Shown one piece after another: positions 47,024 through 54,344 of a stretch of 64,000 nt of DNA. The notes below the pieces were generated by a model. It saw only the letters and a list, made by a program, of their open reading frames with translations, did no database searches and was not told where the DNA came from. Source of the stretch: Protula sp. h YS-2021 (lineage: Eukaryota; Annelida; Polychaeta; Sabellida; Serpulidae); the NCBI GenBank assembly GCA_949752745.1, contig OX457024.1:113519400-113583399 (forward strand), given 5' to 3'. Made by a program: the position numbers and the translations under genes. Position 1 is the stretch's first letter. Every line of letters starts with the position of its first letter.

Positions 47024-47449
47024 TTAGCTGCTGCGCTGCTGTGCTGCTGTGCTGCTGTGCTGAGTTAGAGTTGTTAGAGTTGTTAGTGTTAAAAAAAAAA
47101 AAGGGGGGGGTTGGCTTACCTGACAAGGCTGACAAAGCTGCTCGGTTTCTTCCTCCTCCTCCTCCTCAAATCCACAGCAATCTCTCAAATAATCCACCAC
47201 GGTGAAATATGCTTCTACATCATTGCGGGCAGAATAGAGTGCAGAATCAAAGTTAAAGTCAGGATCTTCTTCGAGTCCAATTGTGGCACATTCTCCAAGA
47301 AATCGTGAATAGAGTTCAATCACATCAAGACTGTGATGTACAACATCCCAGTAAGCGTCCAAGTGATAAAGCTGATAGTCTGGAGTGCCGCAGCAAGCAA
47401 GTTTAGCAATCATCAAGTCAATATAAGCTTTTCTAAAACATGCATCCAT
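47024..47449 (-). CDS. Small accessory protein, 'CFRxxYxDxMIxxLA' family (B), possibly spliced
   Basis: From the ATG at 47449 ('MDACFRKAYIDLMIAKLA') the conserved helical domain runs to about residue 100 and ends in a Glu run and CQPCQ. The rest of the open frame is low-complexity and begins exactly at a CAG/GTAAGC donor. A matching acceptor with a polypyrimidine tract and a CTAAC branch-like element lies 114 nt downstream (intron 47119-47006). Spliced, the protein would end two codons later. It is a homologue of 24686-24973 and a paralogue of 48225-48665. Confidence 0.6.
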   Translation of the reverse strand: MDACFRKAYIDLMIAKLACCGTPDYQLYHLDAYWDVVHHSLDVIELYSRFLGECATIGLEEDPDFNFDSALYSARNDVEAYFTVVDYLRDCCGFEEEEEEETEQLCQPCQVSQPPPFFFLTLTTLTTLTQHSSTAAQQRSS

Positions 47450-47478
47450 CTTTGCAGTGTGTGGTGTGTGTGTCACTT

Positions 47479-48165
47479 CTACTGTGCTTCACAGACCTTA
47501 AGTACTCCACACTTGCCACAGAAGTTGTTTGGTTCACACATCATGCAATTGTACTTGTGGCAGTGGCAATCATAATCCTCCATATATCCGCAAGCACCGC
47601 AATAGTCGCACGTAAGTCCAAGTTGATTCTGTACATCCATATTCTCCAACTGAATTTCAGCCTGTCTTTTCTTGGATAACTTTGACACCTTCATCCGATC
47701 ATCCTTTTGCAGCTTGATGATCGTTTTCTCACCATGGCATTCCGTACACGGCGGTTCAACTAAGGCTGAGTTGATGTGAGCCATCTCCTGAAGCAGTGTC
47801 TCCCATTCACCATCATTCATGTTGATGTAATGTGTGTATTCTTTCCCTTCAAACCGTGATGTACGCACGAAGCTCACATAGCGCATGCCTTGATATGAAA
47901 TGACTTCAAGCCACTTTGTTTCCGTTAAGTATAGTTTGAAGCCAATGTCACGGCATTTTTTCACGTTCTGACACACAATCTTCCACAAAGATGGTGAATA
48001 AGCGCACCATCTCTCTCCACGTTTGATGCGTAGAAATAATCCATATTGTCCAGACTCCACAGTAATGGTTAAGTTTGCACTAATTTGAAAACTGCTGCCG
48101 CCGCTGCGCTGCGCTGCTGCGTTGCTTGCTGCGTTGCTTGCTGCGTTGCTTGTCTTGTTCTCCAT
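47479..48165 (-). CDS. PC4-like repeat protein with full C-terminal zinc cluster (B)
   Basis: 228 residues. The N-terminus has an (AASN)n repeat. Two PC4-like units ('LTITVESGQYGLFLRIKRGERW' and 'YVSFVRTSRF...YINMNDGEWETLLQEM') are followed by CTEC and a Cys-rich end, CDYCGACG, DCHCHKYNCMMC and CGKCG, enough for two or three zinc ions. The homologue in A stops before the last Cys pairs. Presumed nucleic-acid-binding. Confidence 0.7.
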   Translation of the reverse strand: MENKTSNAASNAASNAAAQRSGGSSFQISANLTITVESGQYGLFLRIKRGERWCAYSPSLWKIVCQNVKKCRDIGFKLYLTETKWLEVISYQGMRYVSFVRTSRFEGKEYTHYINMNDGEWETLLQEMAHINSALVEPPCTECHGEKTIIKLQKDDRMKVSKLSKKRQAEIQLENMDVQNQLGLTCDYCGACGYMEDYDCHCHKYNCMMCEPNNFCGKCGVLKVCEAQ

Positions 48166-48224
48166 GACTGCTACACTGCTACACTGCTACACTGTACTGA
48201 TGAGGTCCACACACACCCCCTCTG

Positions 48225-48665
48225 TTATACCCAACCATCCGCCGCTGAGTCAAGCTTTTCAAACTTCTTGCAAAGCTTTGAATTCACTTCCACTCGTCCA
48301 TGGTTGAATCGAACAAGGTCTGATACATTCGTCGCCAATGGAACATCATCATCAAAATGTAAAATGATCCTTGCAGCTACAACTAACATGAGCTCCACTG
48401 CCCAAATCGTATTCGCGTGGATAAATGCTGAATCAATGTCGTAATAGGATAGTATATGTAGATCTTCGCATTCACGTAGAAACGAGTGGATGAAACGATC
48501 ACTTGGAATGGTCTTTCCAACAGCTTCCCAATGCTGATGCAAATTCTTCACTTGCCACATCCATTCCGATTCAAAAGCAGGAAGCTTTGAAAACATCCAG
48601 TCAGCATAGTTTACTTTGAACACATCATCCATAGTCTCTGCACATCTGTAAAATGTGGAAGACAT
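48225..48665 (-). CDS. Small accessory protein, second paralogue (B only)
   Basis: 146 residues from 'MSSTFYRCAETMDDVFKV', the first ATG after a TATAAAG box (about 48735-48742). 'FKVNYADWMFSKLPAFE', 'LHQHWEAVGKTI', 'FIHSFLRECEDL' and 'YDIDSAFIHANTIW' align with 47024-47449 and with 24686-24973. Polinton A has one gene of this family and B has two, separated by the PC4-like repeat gene. The leader is a GC-rich CGG/CCG repeat region. Confidence 0.65.
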   Translation of the reverse strand: MSSTFYRCAETMDDVFKVNYADWMFSKLPAFESEWMWQVKNLHQHWEAVGKTIPSDRFIHSFLRECEDLHILSYYDIDSAFIHANTIWAVELMLVVAARIILHFDDDVPLATNVSDLVRFNHGRVEVNSKLCKKFEKLDSAADGWV

Positions 48666-48746
48666 TGCGAGGTTAATGACTTCGCCGCCGCGCGCTGCCG
48701 CCGTGCGCCGCCGCCGCCGCCCCCCTCCCACCCCCCTTTATACCTT

Positions 48747-49904
48747 TTACATGTAAGTTTTCATGAGATGCTTGTAAAATCGCGGAGTCATCTCATTGAA
48801 ACCATCCAGAAAGGCTGTTGGTAAACCACCTGTTAAAGATTGTCTCATGACAATCACTAGAAAGTCGCCTGGTTTCCGATGCCCTAGTATCCATTGAAAC
48901 AGCATTGACATGGTGAAATGTCCTTTTTCATAGAGGTAGGCCATCATATCATACACCTTAATGCGTTCTGCAAGGTATTTGAAACCATGTAGCATCATCT
49001 TTGCACATTTGGAATCGCGACCCTCATTCACTTGCTTCGGCTCTGGCAGACACAACGCCTTAAACTGTTCCTCATGAAGGAGTTTAAACAGTTGAACAAA
49101 ACGCCGGGTCATGGCTTCGGTGAACTTTGGCTGTGACACCGGAACATCCTCTACGCTTCCTTCTAGCATGAACATGAGCATAATGACAGCATTCACTTCT
49201 TCCATTAGGTACATGTACGTGTGCTTGTCGAAAAAGCCTTCTTCACATAAACACCATAAAATGTTGCAATCAATCAGAGGAAGCACGGCTTGAAAGTTTC
49301 TTTTCAACAGCGTTACATCGTCCTCAGTCACAAGGATGGTCTTACTCGATTCAAATTTCAATTTCATATGCTTGTCTTCTTCATCATCGCTTAACATGTC
49401 CACTTCTGAATCCTCAGACTCCTCGGACTCGTCCCCGCTGCCGGGCTCGCTGCAGGGGGGCTCGCTGCCGGCACTCATTTCTTCGTTCAGTTGCTTCAAT
49501 TGAGCTTTTAACTTTGCGCTGAGTTGTGTGTTTCTCCCATTAACAAGTGCATTTGCAACCCAGAACGGGTAGTCGGGGCCCTCAGGATCTGGCATTCCTT
49601 CCTCTATCTCTATTCCTTGATGGAGTAGCTGTATATCTGACGGGGCAGCAGCAGCAACGTCTAGCGCAGCAACGTCTAGTAGCGCTTCCTTAGGAGGGAC
49701 GTCTAACCCTACCAGTTCGTTCTCCAAGTCTTTTTCAGCCTCTGCCATGTTAGCCAGGAATGCATCAATCTCTTCCACTGATAATACTGGTAATACACTA
49801 TCAAAAGGTAACGGTTCCAACCCAAACAAGTCATCCATATCCATATCCATGTCCGTGTTGATAGCTGCAGGAAGAGGAGGTGTATTCAGCAACGTCGCTT
49901 CCAT
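48747..49904 (-). CDS. Acidic conserved protein of unknown function (B)
   Basis: 385 residues. The N-terminal part is Leu/Asp-rich with a 'DMDMDMDDLFGLEPLPFD' stretch like an acidic activation domain. A 'MPDPEGPDYPFWVANALVNG' box, an acidic Glu/Ser/Asp run and the conserved C-terminal domain ('NFQAVLPLIDCNILWCLCEEGFFD', 'MMAYLYEKGHFTMSMLFQWI') follow. A TATATAAG box lies at 49948-49955. Strong conservation between two elements with different TIRs implies an important role; no family is recognised. Confidence 0.7.
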   Translation of the reverse strand: MEATLLNTPPLPAAINTDMDMDMDDLFGLEPLPFDSVLPVLSVEEIDAFLANMAEAEKDLENELVGLDVPPKEALLDVAALDVAAAAPSDIQLLHQGIEIEEGMPDPEGPDYPFWVANALVNGRNTQLSAKLKAQLKQLNEEMSAGSEPPCSEPGSGDESEESEDSEVDMLSDDEEDKHMKLKFESSKTILVTEDDVTLLKRNFQAVLPLIDCNILWCLCEEGFFDKHTYMYLMEEVNAVIMLMFMLEGSVEDVPVSQPKFTEAMTRRFVQLFKLLHEEQFKALCLPEPKQVNEGRDSKCAKMMLHGFKYLAERIKVYDMMAYLYEKGHFTMSMLFQWILGHRKPGDFLVIVMRQSLTGGLPTAFLDGFNEMTPRFYKHLMKTYM

Positions 49905-49919
49905 GATCTAGCCCACCAC

Positions 49920-50186
49920 ACCTCGACAATAAGGGGGGGGGGGCTCCCCCTTATATGTAAGCTTTTTTTCCAATTTGGGGAGGGAGGGAGGGAGGGAGGG
50001 AGGGGGTGGGTGGGTGGTAATACACTTCATCAGCGCTACAGCGCTTCAGCGGAAGCTGTTATTTCCCAATCTCGTAATCACGCAACTGCACAAAATTACG
50101 TTTCGTTTATACTGCCATCCATTTCGTCAAGAAAAAAATGTGAAAACCTAACATAAGTTTCAAAAAAATCATCTTTTAACTCTTCT
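49920..50186. other. Divergent intergenic region (B)
   Basis: It holds the TATA box of the acidic gene, a (GGGA)n run at about 49977-50004, GGTGGGT repeats, and the palindrome-rich 'AGCGCTACAGCGCTTCAGCGG' area (50032-50053). No gene. Confidence 0.5.
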
Positions 50187-50520
50187 TTGGTTGTAGGGGG
50201 AGGGGTGGGGAGGGTGGTCGACAACACAGATTCTTGGGGGAGGGGTGGGGGGGGTGGTCGTCAATACTCTGTACTCTGTACTCTGTGTATTGACAAGGAG
50301 GGTGGGGGGGTGGTCATTAACATAAAATTCTCGGGTACACTCCCCTTTTATATGAACCAGCTAGGGGAGCGAAAGTTTGCCAATAGAAATCCTCCTTTAA
50401 CCACGCTTTCGTCCAAGCATTTCGCACTTTCTCTCGCCAATAGAAACGCTCCTTTAACGCAGCACTCTCATTGGCAAACTTTCGCTCCCCTCTCCCACGC
50501 TATATAAGCTGCAGCTCAGC
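50187..50520 (+). promoter_or_regulatory. Duplicated promoter module, copy 1 (B)
   Basis: A GGGGGTGGTCGTCAATACTC and CTCTGTA repeat block is followed by a promoter with a perfect 22-bp inverted repeat (50363-50384 and 50470-50491; sequence includes GCGAAAGTTTGCCAAT). It also has a further CCAATAG box and TATATAAG at 50501-50508. From about 50230 the same module recurs at 52132-52420 upstream of the RING gene. CCAAT boxes in both orientations and GCGAAA/TTTCGC motifs recall S-phase promoters (inference). Confidence 0.8.
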
Positions 50521-50552
50521 CCCCATGCCTCTCCAGCTTGCAATACCAAAAG

Positions 50553-50802
50553 ATGCAATACAAGAAGGAATTTTTTACCGAGGAACGCCTGGTAGCTTAT
50601 CATTTCTCAAGGAAAGATGCCGACTTGTGGGAAGAGGTGTACGTCGACTACCAGGCGTTCCTCTATGATACATGGAGGGATTTTCAGTCTCAACACAAGC
50701 AACAATTCCATCGCTTTGGCAAGGCGGCTGAAAAAAGTCATCGGCGGCTGAAGAAAAGAAGAAAAGAAAAGAAACATCACACGTCCTCGTCGCTGCCGCT
50801 GC

Positions 50803-50835
<33 letters not shown>

Positions 50836-51407
50836 GCCAAGAAGAGGAAGAGGAGAAGCAAGAAGAAGAAGAAGTGGATCCTCCTCCCACCGAAGTGACT
50901 TCGCTGCCGCCGCCGACGCCGACGCCACCATCTCATCCGCAGCAGGCAGTTGATGTCCAGAGTGTGCCACAGGTGGCACCTCCTACACAGGTTCAAGAAT
51001 GTAATATCAATGTGACATCAACTGCTGCTGAAGATGAGATACTGGCCGCTGTTGCTAGCATCTCCGATGAGCCCGTGCAGACAACAACTTCCACAATCGA
51101 CTGCACCCTTAATCTTAGTGGTGATGCAAAACTGGAGGAGCAAATACGGAACAACTCAGACCTCCAGGATCTTATGCGTATTGTAGACGATTTAGATAGC
51201 ATTGTATTTTGTGACTTCTGTCACCATCCTGTTCCTGGGGGCATGACTGTACGCCAACATGAACAGCGATGTGCAGAAGCCATGAAATACGCACATCATT
51301 ACTGCAGTCTACTGCGCAAAGATATTCATTCCACTAAGGCTGGGGTTGCAGCATACAAAAGGAAGTGTGCCTGCACCGAGACTAGCAACAGCGAAAGCCT
51401 CTGGTGA
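50553..51407 (+). CDS. TIR-proximal zinc-finger-like protein (B)
   Basis: 284 residues from the ATG at 50553. The N-terminal helical domain 'MQYKKEFFTEERLVAYHFSRKDADLWEEVY' matches 27069-27995. The middle is Pro/Glu low complexity, driven by a CCG repeat. The C-terminus has CDFCHHPVPGGMTVRQHEQRC and then 'HHYCSLLRKD...AAYKRKCAC', two C2HC-like fingers. It is transcribed from the duplicated promoter and followed by a 3' hairpin. Confidence 0.65.
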
Positions 51408-51483
51408 CTTCTGCGGCACGTAGAAACTGAAAGTGGGAGGAGGAGAAGGAGGAAGAGATCAACGACACTGAAAATCCCTCCAC

Positions 51484-51521
51484 GGCTGCCACCGGCAGCC
51501 ACCCATTTTTACGAAATAAGC
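51484..51521 (+). terminator. 3' stem-loop plus GAAATAAGC motif (zinc-finger gene, B)
   Basis: GGCTGCC-ACC-GGCAGCC (51484-51500) is a perfect 7-bp stem followed by ACCCA, as in histone mRNAs. The 12-nt spacer leads to GAAATAAGC (51513-51521). It lies 77 nt after the stop codon. Confidence 0.6.
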
Positions 51522-52130
51522 AAACAAAAAACCGTGTTTGGTGTGTATGCATGAGAATGTGTGTGGGAAATGCTTTTTAAAAGAAAAAAAATCTCTGTCT
51601 CTCTCTCTCCACACCCCCTCCCCTCCCCCTCGTTCACTCGAGACACACCTTCTTTCTTTCTCTCTCTGTCTCTGTCTGTCTCTCTCTCTCCACACCCCCC
51701 CCCCAACCCCGTCTCGGCCTCGAGACGCCATACCTTTTAAAAAACTCTCTGTCTCTCTCTCTCTCTCCACACCCCCCCCCACCCCGTCTCGGCGCACGGC
51801 GCACGGCGCACGGCGCACGGCACACACCCTTTCACTCGAGACGTCTCGGCACGCCATACCTTTTTTTTTCCCCCAAACTCCCATCTACCCCAAACTCCCA
51901 TCTACCATACACATACCATCCCCCCATGCATACACAACGTTTTCACCGGTAGAACCGGAAACACACTTTCTTTCACTCGCAATCATTGCAACTGCATTAA
52001 ATGACGTTTTCTATCGTCATCACTCCCCAACCACACACTCTAACAACTCGCTCTGCATCAAATAACGTTTTAACGTTTTAACGTTTTCCCCCCAAAACCA
52101 TACTCTAACTCTAAGCCTCAGTGCTAAACC
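51522..52130. repeat. Internal extra copy of TIR-inner sequence (B)
   Basis: After the hairpin come 'GCAAACAAAAAACCGTGTTT', 'GCATGAGAATGTG' and 'GGGAAATGCTTTTTAAAAG', (TC)n runs, 'CACCCTTTCACTCGAGAC', 'CGTTTTCACCGG', 'AACACACTTTCTTTCACTCG' and 'ATGACGTTTTCTATCGTCA'. This is the same order as the inner part of the right TIR (53085-53400) but diverged and locally repeated. It shows that promoter, gene, hairpin and TIR-inner region were duplicated as a unit. Confidence 0.8.
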
Positions 52131-52131
52131 A

Positions 52132-52420
52132 AGGGGGAGGGGTGGGGGGGTGGTCGTCAATACTCTGTACTCTGTACTCTGTGTATTGACAAGGAGGGTG
52201 GGGGGGGGTGGTCATTAACATAAAATTCTCGGGTACACTCCCCTTTTATATGAACCAGCTAGGGGAGCGAAAGTTTGCCAATAGAAATCCTCCTTTAACC
52301 ACGCTTTCGTCCAAGCATTTCGCACTTTCTCTCGCCAATAGAAACGCTCCTTTAACGCAGCACTCTCATTGGCAAACTTTCGCTCCCCTCTCCACACTAT
52401 ATAAGCTGCAGCTCAACCAT
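52132..52420 (+). promoter_or_regulatory. Duplicated promoter module, copy 2 (B)
   Basis: Nearly identical to the module upstream of 50553: the CTCTGTA block, the 22-bp inverted repeat (52261-52282 and 52368-52389) and TATATAAG (52398-52405). It drives the RING gene. Confidence 0.85.
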
Positions 52421-52443
52421 ACCTCTCCAGCTTTTTGTTCACC

Positions 52444-53004
52444 ATGGCAGAACTTACATTCTATCTGGATGAAGAAACGCCGATCGCTTCGATCAACCGT
52501 GTACAGTATGTACCACAAAGAATTCGGGAAACGCCTTATAGAAAATTTTTCTTACAACTTCTGCCTGATCCCAAGAACGTGGAGGTAGTCGCCATACCAG
52601 TGACAGTCAACAGACTTCTCATGGCAGGCAGAAGAATTGAAAATATAGAGCTAGGCCAGCACGTCTCTGCGTTCCTGCGGACATACATGCTTGGAGAAGA
52701 ACTACCAAGTACCCTAGAAGAACGAGAATATCGCGATTGGGCTGAGGATTTCCTAGGCATGGATACGGAGCCCTGCCCGAAGTGTGATGTGATTATGCTA
52801 TTTGATAAAGCAATCTTCAAAGATTGCGGGCACACAGCATGCCTCCACTGCACACTAATAGCAGCCTTTTGGGAAGCGGCCATCAACACCCAGTATACCA
52901 TGAGTTGTCTTCGATGCGGTATCCACACCGACTGCTATCTATTCAACTCCCAGCAAATGAGCCAGTGTGGCCGCCAAGATTGTGACATTGTCACCTTCAA
53001 ATAA
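52444..53004 (+). CDS. RING-finger-like zinc protein, TIR-adjacent (B)
   Basis: 186 residues from the strong-context ATG ACCATGG at 52444. CPKC, 'DCGHTACLHC' and 'CLRCG' reproduce the zinc pattern of the protein at 11363-11971 in Polinton A, with 'FFLQLLPDP', 'RRIENIELGQHVSAFLRTYM' and 'FNSQQMSQC' also shared. It may be an E3 ubiquitin ligase adaptor. Its position at the right end differs from copy A, but in both cases the gene reads toward the nearest TIR. Confidence 0.8.
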   Translation: MAELTFYLDEETPIASINRVQYVPQRIRETPYRKFFLQLLPDPKNVEVVAIPVTVNRLLMAGRRIENIELGQHVSAFLRTYMLGEELPSTLEEREYRDWAEDFLGMDTEPCPKCDVIMLFDKAIFKDCGHTACLHCTLIAAFWEAAINTQYTMSCLRCGIHTDCYLFNSQQMSQCGRQDCDIVTFK

Positions 53005-53028
53005 ACCTCAGTGAGGAGTATATCTCCT

Positions 53029-53075
53029 GGCCGCGAGGAGCCTCGCTCGCGGCCGCCAACTATTAAGAAATAAGC
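53029..53075 (+). terminator. 3' stem-loop plus GAAATAAGC motif (RING gene, B)
   Basis: GGCCGCGAG pairs with CTCGCGGCC (9 bp, 53029-53037 with 53046-53054) around an 8-nt loop. The 12-nt spacer GCCAACTATTAA leads to GAAATAAGC (53067-53075). It lies 25 nt after the stop. The loop is not histone-like, but the layout is the same as at the other four sites. Confidence 0.55.
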
Positions 53076-53084
53076 AAACAAAAA

Positions 53085-53733
53085 ACCGTGTTTCGAAAGT
53101 ATGCATGAGAATGGGAAATGCTTTAAAAAAAACTCTCTCTCTGTCTCTCTCTGTCTCTCTCTGTCTCTCTCTCTCCAACTCCCCCCCCCCCCCAACCACC
53201 CCGTCTCCGCACCCGTCTCCGCACCCGTCTCCGCACACACACCCTTTCACTCGAGACCTCTCGGCACGCCACACCTTTTTCCCCTCACAAGCCCCCATAC
53301 CATTGTACACACAACGTACAACCTACAACGTTTCACCGGAAACACACTTTTCGCTCGCAATCGCTCGCAATCCCAATCCTTGCATCATATGACGTTTTCT
53401 TTCGTCACACTCTATCGTAACGTCTCTTACACCCAATGTGGGGCAGAACTCAATGTGGGGCAGAACTCAATGTGGGGCAGAACTCTTATTTACAATGTGG
53501 GGCAGAACTCTAAGAGTTCTACCCCAAAAGTGGGGCAGAACTCTTATCTACAATGTGGGGCAGAACTCTAAGAGTTCTCCCCCAAAAGTGGGGCAGAACT
53601 CTTATCTACAATGTGGGGCAGAACTCTAAGAGTTCTACCCCAAAAGTGGGGCAGAACTCTTATCTACAATGTGGGGCAGAACTCTAAGAGTTCTACCCCA
53701 AAAGTGGGGCAGAACTCTTATTTACAACCTACT
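53085..53733. repeat. Right TIR of Polinton B
   Basis: 649 bp, inverse of 32544-33141, with one more outer ~58-bp GTGGGGCAGAACTC unit than the left. It ends at CCTACT before GATTTT. The two TIRs are nearly identical over the inner ~350 bp, which implies recent insertion or ongoing correction between them. Confidence 0.93.
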
Positions 53734-53739
53734 GATTTT
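53734..53739. repeat. Target-site duplication GATTTT, right of Polinton B
   Basis: Direct copy of 32538-32543. Confidence 0.95.
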
Positions 53740-54058
53740 CCAGAGATAGTATTCATTTTTTGGTGGAAAATCTCGAAAATTTGGAGTCAGAAACAACAAA
53801 AAGCTTTGCCGTTCCGAAACATCTAAACGTTTTCATCGGCCTCCGATAGTTACATTGAAAACCCGTTTATGCGATTACAATTAGTCGTACTATATTTATG
53901 AAAATTTTGCAATATTGCACTTAGAATGTAAGTTGCTAAACTTACGTAAGTTTACTTAGGTGAATATGATGTAAGAAAGTAAACTTACGTAAGTTTAATC
54001 TTGAGATCTAAGTTTAATATCTAGGTAAATAAACTTAGATGTTCGTGAATACGGCCAC
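53740..54058 (+). pseudogene. PIF/Harbinger-like element, right half
   Basis: With Polinton B and one GATTTT removed, the transposase-like frame from 32465 continues without a break into 53740-53850, giving 'RDSIHFLVENLENLESET' and 'VPKHLNVFIGLR' before a TAG. That is the layout of HARBI1-type N-terminal regions. The remainder is subterminal 'AAACTTACGTAAGTTTA' sequence ending TTCGTGAATACGGCCAC. It is a non-autonomous, internally deleted element. Confidence 0.65.
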
Positions 54059-54344
54059 AGGTGTTCTATAGCAACTTGTTATTTTGGCATAGACACATCT
54101 TGATTCCTGTGCGCATATCGCAATTTAGGTGGTTCTCTGTATTCATTTTATCGAATTGAAACTTGACAGGCAAATGTTTACATGACGATGGGTTGACAAG
54201 AGTTCTTCTTTTTTCATATGTCAGGAAACGTGAGTGGGCTACGAATTACTTTTAGGAGGCATATCATTTTCTACGAGTGCTTGAGATACTTTGTTCGTTA
54301 AAAGCTGTACGATGACACTGTTGCCGATGAATCGCCGCGATATG

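Larger units (their letters stand above)
32544..53733 (+). mobile_element. Polinton/Maverick element B (adintovirus-like), nearly intact
   Basis: A 21,190-bp element with TIRs starting AGTAGG and the duplication GATTTT. The gene plan matches Polinton A in order and orientation, with similar proteins, but it differs in its TIRs, in the position of the RING gene, and in a block of extra genes (NADAR protein, extra paralogue). Nearly all frames are open; the one clear lesion is a 2-nt insertion in the Walker A region of the ATPase. It is inserted in a Harbinger transposase remnant, independently of Polinton A because its target duplication differs. Confidence 0.97.

Noticed and set aside
51538..52065. 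175-codon Ser/Leu/His-rich ORF in Polinton B
   Set aside because: Runs through (TC)n and TIR-inner repeats, has no homologue in A, and lies after the 3' signal of the previous gene.
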